Source: an uncultured Collinsella sp.
Lineage (GTDB): Bacteria; Actinomycetota; Coriobacteriia; Coriobacteriales; Coriobacteriaceae
Direction of reading: 5' to 3'
NCBI GenBank assembly: GCA_902493615.1
Contig: CABUQK010000007.1
Span: 1 to 32,708, forward strand
DNA length: 32,708 nucleotides
In this document: positions 1 to 7,823 of the stretch, in pieces
Layout: every line of letters starts with the position of its first letter
Position numbering within the stretch: position 1 is the stretch's first letter
Made by a program: the position numbers and the translations under genes
Notes under the pieces: generated by a model
Database searches by the model: none
The model's input: the letters and a program-made list of their open reading frames with translations, nothing else
Told to the model about the DNA's origin: nothing

Positions 1-10
1 CGACACGCAT

Positions 11-49
11 AAAAAGCCTCCCATTTCTCATGTCCAAGAAATGGGAGGC
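11..49 (-). terminator. Rho-independent terminator of the marR-ABC-ABC operon
   Basis: A perfect 13-bp stem (16-28 with 37-49) with an 8-nt loop is followed, on the minus strand, by five T residues (11-15). It lies about 60 bp beyond the stop of the last ABC gene, with palindrome 81-109 in between. On the plus strand there is no T-tract, so it should act on minus-strand transcripts. Confidence 0.8.
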
Positions 50-80
50 AGTTCAATCCCCGGCGCGCCATTCCTTTTGA

Positions 81-109
81 TGTGACAAAGGGACTGTCCC
101 TTTGTCACA
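81..109. repeat. Palindrome A of the GGGACAG-core family
   Basis: A perfect 14-bp inverted repeat, TGTGACAAAGGGAC and its complement, around a single central base (95). It touches the stop codon of the ABC gene, whose TAA occupies 110-112 on the minus strand. No T-tract follows on either strand, so it is not a typical terminator, although its RNA would fold strongly. It shares the GGGAC/GTCCC core with five other palindromes in this window. Confidence 0.8.
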
Positions 110-2110
110 TTATGCGAACTGGCTCAAGTAGAGGTCGGCGTAGGCACCCTCGGCAGCCAGCAGCTCCTTATGCGTGCCCTGCTCGATAATGTTGCCGTGA
201 TCCATGACCAAGATCAGGTCGGCATCCACAATCGTCGACAGGCGGTGTGCGATCACAAAGCTCGTGCGCCCGCGCATAAGCGCATCCATGGCACGGCCGA
301 TGGCAAGCTCGGTACGCGTGTCCACGCTTGAGGTCGCCTCGTCCAGGATGAGAATCGCCGGGTTGTTGAGCAGCACGCGTGCGATGGTCAGCAGCTGACG
401 CTGGCCCTGGCTGATGCTTTCGGCATCGTTGGCCACGCGCGTGTCGTAGCCCTGCGGCATGGTGCGCACAAAGAAGTCGACCTGCGCGGCGCGCGCAGCC
501 GCCACGATCTCCTCACGCGTCGCCTCGGGACAGCCGTAGGCGATGTTTTCGGCAATCGTGCCATCGAACAGCCAGGCGTCCTGCAGCACCATGCCAAACT
601 GCTGCCGTAGCTCGCCGCGGTCCATGCGGCTCGTATCCACGCCGTCGAGCGTAATACGCCCGCCGTCAATCTCGTAGAAGCGCATGAGCAGGTTGATGAG
701 CGTCGTCTTGCCCGCGCCCGTGGTTCCCACCACGGCAATCTTCTGGCCCGGCTCGGCGGTAAACGACACGTCGTGCATAAGCGGCTTGTCGGGCGAATAA
801 CCAAAGCGCACGTGCTCAAAGGAGACGCGACCCTCAACGCGACCCGGCAGCTTGGCGGCCTCGTCCGGCAGCGGATCGGCCTCCATCTCGGGCTCATCGA
901 GCAGGTCGAACACGCGCTCCGCACTCGCCAACGCGCTCTGCAGCGAGTTGAAGGTAAACGACAGCTGCGTCATGGGTTCGGACGCCTCGTAGATAAACTG
1001 GAAGAACGCCTGGAACACGCCGACGGTCATGTGGCCGGCAACCAGCATACTGCAGCCCATAATCGCAATCACGATCTGTGCCAGGCGGCCGATAAAGCGC
1101 ACCGCGGGGCCGACGGCGTTAATCATAAAGTCGGCCTTGGCACTCACGCGTGCCAGCTCGCCCGAGGCCTGGTGCACCTCGGCAGAACTTTGGCGCTCGC
1201 GGTTAAACGCGCGAATCACCAGACGGCCCGAGTAGCCTTCCTCGACCGCACTCGTAATCTTGGACACCCACTCTTGGCGCTCACCGGTTACGTCATGCGT
1301 GCGGCGCGAGACCACCTTGGTCACCAGCAGCGACAACGCCGTAAAGAACAAAAAGACCAGCGTAAGTGGCACGCTAAACACGAACATCACGCTCACGGCG
1401 CCCACCACGGTACCGATCGACACCAGAAGCTGCAGCAAGCCGCGCTGCATGCTCTCGGACATCTTGTCCAAGTCGTTGGTCGCACGGCTGACGACCTCGC
1501 CGGGACGATGCGCATCAAAGTAGGCAAGCGGCAGACGGTTGAGCTTTTGCGCGATGCGGTTGCGTAGGCGCAAGTTGAGGCGCTCGGCAACGCTCGACAT
1601 CAAAAAGCTCTGGAGTGCGTAGAACGAGGCGGCGGCAGTCCAGATCATAAAGTAGATGAAGATGGTCCTGCCGCAGTTCTCCCAGGTAATGCTGAAGGTA
1701 GTGTTGTTGGCAAACGCCAGCTTCATGTGCCCCCACAGCTCATCGATCACGCGGGCGCTGTAAGCCGGCGCCGCGGTGTTAAAGATGACATAGAACACGA
1801 TGCTCGCGAACACGATATAGAAGCGCCAATGGTCGCCGGCGGCTTCGCTCCACAGGCGGCGCACCGTCGCCCAGGTGTCGCGGGGCGTCTCGTCCTCGTC
1901 CTCGTCGTCAACGTCGCGCATGCGTTCCGCCTCGGCGCGGGCGCGCTCGTCCTCGGCGCGCTCGTTTTCCTCGTAGAGTGCCTGGCGGCGAGCCTCGCGC
2001 TCCGCCGCCTTGGCGGCTTCGTCCAGGCCGGGTGTGGCGCCCGTCTCCTCAACTGTCTCTGCAACCGCGGCATCCTCGGCGATGGCCTGCTTCTTGAGCT
2101 CCTCGGTCAT
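110..2110 (-). CDS. Heterodimeric ABC exporter subunit (permease-ATPase fusion), second of pair
   Basis: Half-transporter of 666 residues with a membrane domain followed by an ATPase domain. Walker A is GTTGAGKTT near residues 462-470 and Walker B ends LDEATS near 589-594, with the catalytic Glu present. The signature motif is ISQGQ instead of LSGGQ. In heterodimeric exporters such a signature faces the degenerate site of the partner, and the partner (2112-3848) does lack its catalytic Glu, so the two should form one asymmetric exporter. Before the first membrane segment there is a charged Glu/Ala/Arg-rich extension of about 80 residues, probably cytoplasmic and helical. I chose ATG 2110 because AAGGGAGGT (2118-2126) is ideally spaced from it; an in-frame GTG at 2119 overlaps that site. 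The exported substrate is unknown; drugs or peptides are typical for the family. Confidence 0.9.
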   Translation of the reverse strand: MTEELKKQAIAEDAAVAETVEETGATPGLDEAAKAAEREARRQALYEENERAEDERARAEAERMRDVDDEDEDETPRDTWATVRRLWSEAAGDHWRFYIVFASIVFYVIFNTAAPAYSARVIDELWGHMKLAFANNTTFSITWENCGRTIFIYFMIWTAAASFYALQSFLMSSVAERLNLRLRNRIAQKLNRLPLAYFDAHRPGEVVSRATNDLDKMSESMQRGLLQLLVSIGTVVGAVSVMFVFSVPLTLVFLFFTALSLLVTKVVSRRTHDVTGERQEWVSKITSAVEEGYSGRLVIRAFNRERQSSAEVHQASGELARVSAKADFMINAVGPAVRFIGRLAQIVIAIMGCSMLVAGHMTVGVFQAFFQFIYEASEPMTQLSFTFNSLQSALASAERVFDLLDEPEMEADPLPDEAAKLPGRVEGRVSFEHVRFGYSPDKPLMHDVSFTAEPGQKIAVVGTTGAGKTTLINLLMRFYEIDGGRITLDGVDTSRMDRGELRQQFGMVLQDAWLFDGTIAENIAYGCPEATREEIVAAARAAQVDFFVRTMPQGYDTRVANDAESISQGQRQLLTIARVLLNNPAILILDEATSSVDTRTELAIGRAMDALMRGRTSFVIAHRLSTIVDADLILVMDHGNIIEQGTHKELLAAEGAYADLYLSQFA

Positions 2111-2111
2111 G

Positions 2112-3848
2112 CTACTCACCTCCCTTCATCTGCGATTCCGCGATAGCGCGGTACACCTCGCAGGTTTCCATGAGCTCGTCGTGCGTGCCTAGGCCCACGA
2201 TCTCGCCGTCTTTGAGCACCACGATCTGATCGGCATGCAAAATAGTCGAGATACGTTGCGCGATGATGAGCACCGCGGCATCGCGCGTCTCGTCCTGCAG
2301 CGCATGGCGCAGGGCGGCATCGGTCTTAAAGTCCAGGGCCGAAAAACTGTCATCGAAGATATATAGATCGGCATGCTTCATGAGTGCGCGGGCGATCGCC
2401 AGGCGCTGGCGCTGACCGCCCGAGAAGTTCGTGCCGCCCTGGGATACCGGAGTATCGAGCCCCTGGGGCTGATCGAGCACAAAGGTGCTCTGGGCAACCT
2501 CCAGCGCATGGAGCATGTCGGCATCAGTCGCGCCCTCGTTGCCAAAGCGCAGGTTGCTCGCCACCGTGCCCGAGAACAGCCACGCCTTCTGCGGCACGTA
2601 AGCGATATGCCCGCGAATCTCACCTTGCGAAAGGTCGCGCAGGTCAACGCCGTTCAGGCGAATGGCGCCCTTCGTGGCATCGTGGAAGCGAAGCAAAAGC
2701 TTGGCCACCGTTGACTTGCCCGAGCCCGTTGAGCCCACGATCGCGGTCGTCTGTCCGCGGCGGCAGGCAAAACTCAGGTCGCACAGGGTGTCCTCGTCGG
2801 CATCGTCAAAACGGAACGACATATGGTCGAACACGGCAACCGCGTCGGCACCATCTGCGGACTCAGGCGCCCCGTCGCCCAGCGTTGCCTTGCCGTCCAC
2901 GATGCTCGGCTCGATTTCGAGCACCTGTTGCGCGCGGTTGAGGCACGCCGCAGCGCGCGGAAGCGTCAGAATCACCATCTGCGCCATCATCACAAAGAAC
3001 AGGATCAAGATCGCGTATTCCAACACGGCCGAGATGCTGCCGATTTGCATGGCGTGGACGCCCGCGCGGTTGCCGCCCACCCACAGCACCGCCACCTCGG
3101 CGATATTCATCAAAAAGAAGCTGGAACTGTCGAGACCCACAAACAGGTGGTTGACCTTGATGGCGTTGGCCGCGTAATCGCTAAACACCTCGTCCAGGCG
3201 CTGCTCCTCGTGGCGCTCCTTGTTAAATGCGCGGATGACGCGCACGCCCACGATGTTCTCGCGCAGCACCACGTTCATGCGGTCGATAAAGCTCTGCAGG
3301 CGCATAAAGATCGGCGCGGCGTTAGCCACCGTAAAGACCGCCGCCACCAGCACGATCGCAACGACCACACCCAGCAGCGTGCCCATGGCGGGATCGATGA
3401 ACCAAGCAAAAATGATGCCTGCCACGGCCAAGAACGGCACCGGCAGCACCAACTGAATCGTCTGAAGGACAGCTTGCTGAATCACGTTGATGTCGTTGAG
3501 CGAGCGTGTGATCATCGAACCCGTGCCAAAGCGCTCAAAGTCGCTAGCCGCGAGTTCGAGCGACTTGTCGTACACGGCATTGCGGATATCGCAGGCCACG
3601 TTGGCGGCCAGGCGCGCCGAAAGATAGCAGCCCAGCACCGTGCCGCCGCTGGCCATGCCGGTCGCGATAAGCATGTACAGGCCGTTGCGTAAAATATAGT
3701 CGATATCGCCCGTGGTAATACCGGTGTTGACCATGTTCGCCAGCATCGTGGGAACCAACAGCGTACCGACGTTATCTATCAGCACCGCAAACAGCGTCAC
3801 CGCAATCAGCCCGCGATACGGCCTCATAAACCTCATTAAGAGTCGCAT
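2112..3848 (-). CDS. Heterodimeric ABC exporter subunit (permease-ATPase fusion), first of pair
   Basis: Half-transporter of 578 residues. The N-terminal two thirds carry about six membrane segments with type I exporter fold features (for example RSLNDIN near 115-121 and VIRAFNKE near 204-211). The ATPase domain has Walker A GSTGSGKST at 372-380, an intact signature FSGGQ at 475-479, and Walker B ending FDD at 498-500. The second Asp replaces the catalytic Glu, which marks the degenerate ATP site known from heterodimeric exporters. Its start overlaps the end of the marR-type gene by 13 bp, and its TAG stop (2112-2114) lies one base before the partner's ATG, so all three genes are probably translationally coupled. 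Function as a multidrug or peptide exporter is inferred from the family and the MarR context. Confidence 0.9.
   Translation of the reverse strand: MRLLMRFMRPYRGLIAVTLFAVLIDNVGTLLVPTMLANMVNTGITTGDIDYILRNGLYMLIATGMASGGTVLGCYLSARLAANVACDIRNAVYDKSLELAASDFERFGTGSMITRSLNDINVIQQAVLQTIQLVLPVPFLAVAGIIFAWFIDPAMGTLLGVVVAIVLVAAVFTVANAAPIFMRLQSFIDRMNVVLRENIVGVRVIRAFNKERHEEQRLDEVFSDYAANAIKVNHLFVGLDSSSFFLMNIAEVAVLWVGGNRAGVHAMQIGSISAVLEYAILILFFVMMAQMVILTLPRAAACLNRAQQVLEIEPSIVDGKATLGDGAPESADGADAVAVFDHMSFRFDDADEDTLCDLSFACRRGQTTAIVGSTGSGKSTVAKLLLRFHDATKGAIRLNGVDLRDLSQGEIRGHIAYVPQKAWLFSGTVASNLRFGNEGATDADMLHALEVAQSTFVLDQPQGLDTPVSQGGTNFSGGQRQRLAIARALMKHADLYIFDDSFSALDFKTDAALRHALQDETRDAAVLIIAQRISTILHADQIVVLKDGEIVGLGTHDELMETCEVYRAIAESQMKGGE
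2117..2126 (-). promoter_or_regulatory. Ribosome binding site that decides the start of the second ABC gene
   Basis: The minus-strand sequence AAGGGAGGTG ends six bases before ATG 2110. The upstream in-frame GTG (2117-2119) is part of this site itself and so is an unlikely start. The site overlaps the last codons of the first ABC gene. Confidence 0.65.
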
Positions 3849-4336
3849 GTCTCCCCTTCGCTCTTATCGTCAGCCTCGTTCTCAGCGGCCACTTGCCGTT
3901 TAAATGCCTCGCACTCTTCGTTAAGAACATGGGAGAACTTACCGACCAAGCGCATGATCTCGCGCTGTTCCCACGGCTCGAGCGCCTCGAATGCCTGTTG
4001 CTCGGCTTTTTGCGCTGGCAACGCGTAGCGCTTGGCAAACCGCACGCCTTCTTCGGTCAGTCGCACAACCTTGTTCTTACGACTGCCTTCGGCAAACTCC
4101 AACGTTGCGAAGCCCCGCGCCGTCAAGGTTTTAATTGCCGAGTTGATGGTCTGCTTGCTGTAGAACCATTCGCTTGTCAGACGGCTTACGGCAATACTGC
4201 CGCCCGCCGTGCTGGTATCAACGAGCATCCAGTAAGCGCAGTCCGAAAGGCCGCAGGCGCGCGAGAACTCCGAATAGATATGGTCGAGTCCATTGAGCAA
4301 CCGGTCGAAGTCGACCAGTGTAACCGCACTATTCAT
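3836..4336 (-). CDS. MarR-family transcriptional regulator
   Basis: Protein of 166 residues with a winged helix-turn-helix: the recognition region around residues 50-75 (SRLTSEWFYSKQTINSAIKT) is followed by the wing (FAEGSRKNKVVRLTEEG, about 81-97). Length and layout fit MarR-type dimeric repressors, which release DNA when they bind a small ligand. It is the first gene of a three-gene operon with both halves of an ABC exporter and overlaps the next gene by 13 bp. The natural reading is a ligand-responsive repressor of the exporter and of itself. The promoter just upstream carries two direct copies of a 14-bp motif (4355-4368 and 4390-4403) that could be its operator. The C-terminal tail is acidic and low in complexity. 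Confidence 0.85.
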   Translation of the reverse strand: MNSAVTLVDFDRLLNGLDHIYSEFSRACGLSDCAYWMLVDTSTAGGSIAVSRLTSEWFYSKQTINSAIKTLTARGFATLEFAEGSRKNKVVRLTEEGVRFAKRYALPAQKAEQQAFEALEPWEQREIMRLVGKFSHVLNEECEAFKRQVAAENEADDKSEGETCDS

Positions 4337-4354
4337 CTATCCCACCATTCGATT

Positions 4355-4412
4355 GTCCGAGTTTTGACCAATTTTGTGTCTCTAGATTAGTCCGAGTTTT
4401 GACTATCGTCAA
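4355..4412 (-). promoter_or_regulatory. Promoter and duplicated operator-like motif of the marR-ABC operon
   Basis: On the minus strand TTGACG (4407-4412), a 17-bp spacer and TAATCT (4384-4389) make a plausible promoter. A 14-bp sequence, GTCAAAACTCGGAC on the minus strand, occurs twice in the same orientation, at 4390-4403 inside the spacer and at 4355-4368 downstream of the -10. The copies are exactly 35 bp apart. Binding there would block the promoter, as expected of MarR autoregulation. The repeat is seen directly; that it binds this MarR protein is inferred. Confidence 0.55.
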
Positions 4413-4455
4413 CAGGCTCTCCTCAAATGCGTGCACTTTTATGGCCTATCGGCAG

Positions 4456-4491
4456 AAAAAGACCGCCGGCGCGGGGGCGGCGCCAGCGGTC
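4456..4491 (-). terminator. Rho-independent terminator after the small gene 4518-4808
   Basis: GC-rich stem (4461-4472 with 4479-4491, one internal mismatch) followed on the minus strand by TTTTT (4456-4460). It lies 26 bp beyond the stop of the small gene. Confidence 0.75.
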
Positions 4492-4517
4492 ACGTGAAAA
4501 TCGAGTTTTATTGCCTG

Positions 4518-4808
4518 TTAAGCGGCGACGGCCTCATAGACCGTAGCGCCCGAGAAGCTGTCATGCAGGCTCTTGCCGGCAATCCACGGCAGCTCGACGA
4601 CCTCGCAGACCGTGTTGACCAGCTCGGAGCAGTCAGTAAAGTGGCCCTTGTCGTTGAGGGCCTCGCAATCCTGAACACGCCAATAGCCATCGGTGTGCGT
4701 GATGTAGTACTCGTGATCGTTGATCGACACGAAAGCGCGCGTCTTGGAACGCAGCAGCTTCAGAAATCCTTCGAAATCGGTCTCGACGACATCTCCAGCC
4801 TGGAACAT
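4518..4808 (-). CDS. Small conserved-looking protein of unknown function (96 aa)
   Basis: I do not recognise a family. The product starts MFQAGDVVETDFEGF, is soluble (no signal peptide or membrane segment), rather acidic, and contains three Cys (in VQDCEAL, FTDCSEL and VNTVCEV) plus an aromatic cluster EYYITHTDGYWRV that suggests a small beta-rich fold. I chose ATG 4808 over the frame-open codon at 4844 because a strong GGAGG site sits directly upstream (around 4815-4820). It has its own terminator (4456-4491), so it is probably a single-gene unit. That it is a real gene rests on the ribosome binding site, terminator and protein-like composition. Confidence 0.65.
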   Translation of the reverse strand: MFQAGDVVETDFEGFLKLLRSKTRAFVSINDHEYYITHTDGYWRVQDCEALNDKGHFTDCSELVNTVCEVVELPWIAGKSLHDSFSGATVYEAVAA

Positions 4809-5102
4809 GATGTTACCTCCTGGCCCGGCGCCACCACGGCGCATTGATAAACGTTGGTACTCCTTTAGTAAAACCTTTATCAGAGGTTATGCGTTCGTCA
4901 TTTAGGCAAGTGGTAAAAAACCGCAGGGTAGACGGGATAAAACGTTTAACCATCCCATTGGTTTGCCACATTCTGAAGGTACTTTTATGCAAACCTACTT
5001 TCCCAATTGGAATCTATCCTTTTGGCCAGGCAATTGACCGTCTATCGTTTGAGCCCGACGGGTATGAACGGGGCATCTGCAACGCCACCGCAAGGAGACA
5101 CC
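4809..5102. other. Divergent intergenic region, AT-richer than its surroundings
   Basis: These 294 bp separate the small minus-strand gene from the plus-strand nitroreductase and should hold both promoters. The sequence is visibly AT-richer than the genes. I could not identify a convincing -35/-10 pair for either direction, and I see no repeat or RNA structure. Confidence 0.4.
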
Positions 5103-5624
5103 ATGGAGACTATCGAAGCACTCATTCACCGTCGCAGCTGCCGCAACTACAGCGATCGTCCCGTCGAGGCCGAAAAGCTTGCACGTATTATCGAAGCCGG
5201 CCAATATGCACCGAGCGGCATGGGCCGCCAGCCGGTGACGTTTGTCGCCGTCACCGACCCCGCGACCGTCGAGCGTCTCTCACAGCTCAACGCCCAGGTC
5301 ATGGGCAGCAACAGCGACCCCTTCTATGGCGCCAAGACCGTTGTGGTGGTGCTGGTTGACCGCAGCGTGCCCACACATCTGGAAGACGGCTCGCTCGCCA
5401 TGGGCAACTTGCTCAACGCCGCCTATGCACTGGGTGTCGATTCGTGCTGGATTCACCGCGCGCATGAGGTCTTTGACTCGCCCGAGGGCCTGGAGCTGCT
5501 GGCCAGCTGGGGCCTGCCCGCCGACGGCAGCCTGCGCGGTGTCGGTCACTGCATTCTGGGCTACGCCGAGGACACGCTACCCGAGGCAAAGCCGCGCCGC
5601 AACAACGTGGTGTACGTCAAGTAG
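5103..5624 (+). CDS. Nitroreductase-family flavoprotein
   Basis: Oxidoreductase of 173 residues, a typical length for short FMN-dependent nitroreductases. The N-terminus has the family FMN-phosphate motif (HRRSCRNYSDRPV, residues 8-20), followed by APSGMGRQPVTFVAV around 37-51. The central AMGNLLNAAYALGVDSCWIH and the late ILGYAEDTLPEAKPRRNNVVYV segments also match the family. Such enzymes use NAD(P)H to reduce nitroaromatics, quinones or enoyl-type substrates in the cytoplasm; the true substrate cannot be read from the sequence. ATG 5103 is preceded by AAGGAGA (5091-5097). The frame is open further upstream, but nothing there resembles the family. It stands alone, and palindrome 5643-5677 follows. 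Confidence 0.85.
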   Translation: METIEALIHRRSCRNYSDRPVEAEKLARIIEAGQYAPSGMGRQPVTFVAVTDPATVERLSQLNAQVMGSNSDPFYGAKTVVVVLVDRSVPTHLEDGSLAMGNLLNAAYALGVDSCWIHRAHEVFDSPEGLELLASWGLPADGSLRGVGHCILGYAEDTLPEAKPRRNNVVYVK

Positions 5625-5642
5625 CGCAGGAGTGTCCCAAAC

Positions 5643-5677
5643 TGCCGGCAGAAAAGGAACGTCCCCTTCTGCCGGCA
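5643..5677. repeat. Palindrome B of the GGGACAG-core family
   Basis: Inverted repeat with outer arms TGCCGGCAGAA (5643-5653) and TTCTGCCGGCA (5667-5677) around a core AAGGAACGTCCCC. It fills the gap between two convergent genes and ends two bases before the stop codon (5680-5682) of the minus-strand gene. The core is a degenerate form of the GGGACAG/TGTCCC core seen elsewhere. It may serve as a weak terminator for both genes. Confidence 0.7.
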
Positions 5678-5679
5678 AG

Positions 5680-6255
5680 CTATGTTGATATTTGAGTTGT
5701 CGTCGCTTCGCTTGTCTGGGTCGTTTCGGCGTCGTCGCCTTGCTTGTCTTCGTTCTTTTGCGCATCGGCGATGGTGGAGGCCGCCGCGACGATGCCGCGC
5801 TGGGGCGCGACGCCCGTCTGGGTCTGAGCGCCCTCGACAACTTCTGTGCCTGCATGCGCGAGCTCGGGCGATTTAAACACTGCGTCCAAGTTGGCGCCAC
5901 CGCCGGCGTAGCCGAGCGCGGCGAGTGCGATGACGATCACTGCAACGACGGCCACGATCGGCACATAACGATGCCAACCAGCCGGGTTGAGCCCGCTGCG
6001 GCGAGCCGCCCCGCGGCTGATGTAACCAAGCGTTCCGTCGTGCTTGAGCTTTGAGCCCACCACGCGTTTGCGACCCCACAGCGAGGACTCTGCCTGCATG
6101 GCCAAGCGGGCGCTTGCCGAAGGATAGCCGTATTTAGTGCGCTTGAACGAGCCATCAAACCCCGAGGCGTGTTTGCCCCACGTCACCGATGTCGTGCGTC
6201 GGTTAACCGGCGCGGCGCTCCGCCTTCTGCGGCTCGGTTTTGAAGTCTCAGCCAT
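5680..6255 (-). CDS. Single-pass membrane protein of unknown function
   Basis: A 191-residue protein I cannot assign to a family. Residues 1-96 are very basic (runs such as SRRRRS) and contain short motifs KYGYPSASARLAMQ and LKHDGTLGYISRG. One membrane segment spans about 97-117 (YVPIVAVVAVIVIALAALGYA). The remaining 74 residues are low in complexity, acidic and rich in Thr, Gln and Ala. By the positive-inside rule the N-terminus is cytoplasmic and the tail outside. ATG 6255 was chosen because it fits the promoter just upstream (6300-6328) and a weak GAGGG site; codons further upstream overlap that promoter. It follows the Fis-type regulator gene on the same strand but probably has its own promoter. 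Confidence 0.65.
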   Translation of the reverse strand: MAETSKPSRRRRSAAPVNRRTTSVTWGKHASGFDGSFKRTKYGYPSASARLAMQAESSLWGRKRVVGSKLKHDGTLGYISRGAARRSGLNPAGWHRYVPIVAVVAVIVIALAALGYAGGGANLDAVFKSPELAHAGTEVVEGAQTQTGVAPQRGIVAAASTIADAQKNEDKQGDDAETTQTSEATTTQIST

Positions 6256-6299
6256 ATGCCCTCGCACGCCGTAACCAAATCGAAACAATAACGCTTTGG

Positions 6300-6328
6300 A
6301 CTGTAGCACACGCGTCGCGCGCGGTCAC
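6300..6328 (-). promoter_or_regulatory. Promoter of the membrane protein gene 5680-6255
   Basis: On the minus strand GTGACC (6323-6328), a 17-bp spacer and TACAGT (6300-6305), with an extended TG element (TGC directly before the -10). The leader would be about 38 nt. It sits between the stop of the upstream regulator gene and ATG 6255. Confidence 0.5.
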
Positions 6329-6339
6329 GGACGCCTCGC

Positions 6340-7557
6340 TCAACGGTCATCGTCCTTCAGCAAGCGCCACAGCGTCGTACGGCTTATACCCAGCACCTCC
6401 GCCGCACGGGTTCGGTTGCCGTGGAGATGATCTACAACCAGATGCGCGATATCTCGCTCGGTATCTGCCAGCGGTCGCAGGATATACAGGTCGCTTTCGA
6501 GTGTCGGGGCGCCAAAGGTTGCGGTCTTAATCACGTCCTCTTGGGCGAGCACTTCCTCCGCCACAGCGCGGTCCACCGTGCCCGTCCCCACCAATATATA
6601 CAGTCGTTCCGAGACCTCGCGGAGCTGCAGATAGTTGCGCGGCCAGCGGTAAGCATCGAGCGTCTTCGTCGCCGCGGCAGACAGCGTGGGCGCTGCCGTC
6701 CCAAATGCGTCAGCGAGATATTCCAAATAGCGCGCAACCTTCGTCGACGCGGCTCCCTGCTCGGCGATTGCCGGCGCCACGCTCACCGCACAGGCGAAGC
6801 GCTCGGTCACAAAGGCGGCTTGATCACTTTCGCTGCCGCCCGGCATGTCATTCGCTGTCAGCACCACATGGCAGCGCGTCGCCAACGCGGTGTCGGTCAT
6901 CGTGGAGACCAGCTCGCGGAGGCGCTGGGGACCAACCGCATTCCAGCCCTCAATGCAAAGTGTCAGCCACGTTTGGAACAGCGGCGATTCGGAGCTTTTG
7001 AGCACATGGCGCCAACCGCGATCGGTGAGTTCATCGAGCGCGACGGAAACAAAGGGCTGATCGGCAAAAGGACCGTTCAGATAGAGGCGCTTGGCAATCT
7101 CGACCTGACCTGCGCCAAGCTCGCCCTCGAGCATAAGGGGCACGCCGCGCGCATAGCTCTCGGCAACCGGTGCAGCTACCGCAGCGGCACCCTCAACGAT
7201 GCCGTACGCGCTCGATTCGTAGCGGGCCTCAACTTCGTCGGCGTTGAGCCACTCGATGCCCGCATGCGCCGCGGCGCCGCGCACCTCGCGGACCACGACG
7301 ACCCAAAGGCCCCCGCCCTCTTTGTCGGTGGGGCGAACGGTCAGGCTCAGGCGCGTACCCGCACGCCCCATAACAAGGCGCGCACCGTCTCCTATACGGT
7401 CGAGGCGTTCGGCAACAAAAGCCGCCACATCCCGCTCAAGCGCCGCGTCATTCATGGTCGAGATCGCGACGTCCCCACGCGCATCGATTGCCAATGCCGA
7501 AGCCCCGGCAGCAGCTAGGGCCTCGGTCAAAATGTTCAGCTTGGCATCGCTATCCAT
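6340..7557 (-). CDS. Fis-type regulator with degenerate sigma-54-like AAA+ domain
   Basis: Regulator of 405 residues. Residues 1-110 form a possible sensory domain. A central AAA+-like region follows in which the Walker A position reads GELGAGQVEIAK (145-156): the invariant Lys is replaced by Gln. I see no GAFTGA loop, which contacts sigma-54. The C-terminus has a clear Fis-type helix-turn-helix with HLHGNRTRAAEVLGISRTTLWRLL. This is the architecture of a bacterial enhancer-binding protein that has lost ATP hydrolysis and sigma-54 contact, so it probably acts as an ordinary DNA-binding regulator. ATG 7557 was chosen for the AGGGG site before it and because the open frame upstream is not protein-like. 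It lies downstream of, and in the same direction as, the YeiH-type exporter gene; the effector is unknown. Confidence 0.75.
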   Translation of the reverse strand: MDSDAKLNILTEALAAAGASALAIDARGDVAISTMNDAALERDVAAFVAERLDRIGDGARLVMGRAGTRLSLTVRPTDKEGGGLWVVVVREVRGAAAHAGIEWLNADEVEARYESSAYGIVEGAAAVAAPVAESYARGVPLMLEGELGAGQVEIAKRLYLNGPFADQPFVSVALDELTDRGWRHVLKSSESPLFQTWLTLCIEGWNAVGPQRLRELVSTMTDTALATRCHVVLTANDMPGGSESDQAAFVTERFACAVSVAPAIAEQGAASTKVARYLEYLADAFGTAAPTLSAAATKTLDAYRWPRNYLQLREVSERLYILVGTGTVDRAVAEEVLAQEDVIKTATFGAPTLESDLYILRPLADTERDIAHLVVDHLHGNRTRAAEVLGISRTTLWRLLKDDDR

Positions 7558-7682
7558 GATTTGCCCCTGTCCGCGGCGACATGCAACCGCCGACGGTCGC
7601 ACGGCCGAGTGTTTCAGAATTGAACGATATTGCCCACCAAACACTATAGGGCAGAAAGCGCCGTCCTGCGAGTATAGGTGTT

Positions 7683-7708
7683 GCCCCGCATCGCCATCCT
7701 GGCGGGGC
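7683..7708. other. GC-rich hairpin between exporter gene and Fis-type regulator gene
   Basis: GCCCCGC (7683-7689) pairs with GCGGGGC (7702-7708) across 12 nt. There is no T-tract on either strand. It lies in the 266-bp gap between the stop of the YeiH-type gene and the start of the regulator gene and could be a weak terminator or leader structure. Nothing else is evident in this gap. Confidence 0.35.
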
Positions 7709-7823
7709 GATAAGAGCTCTTCGGGACTTATAAACCTGCGGACAAGCCATACCCGCAAGAGCTCCTATCGCTCCACCGTGAGAATGCGCTCACCAGCACG
7801 CAGCACGCAAACAAGCTACTTCT

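Noticed and set aside
30..70. Possible tRNA 3' end (GTTCAATCC followed by GGCGCGCCA)
   Set aside because: The T-stem bases do not pair, no matching 5' acceptor strand is present at the window start, and the region is better explained by a minus-strand terminator hairpin.
7558..7758. Longer N-terminus of the Fis-type regulator from an upstream ATG
   Set aside because: The extra 67 residues have non-protein-like composition and no ribosome site; ATG 7557 has one and starts a protein-like segment.
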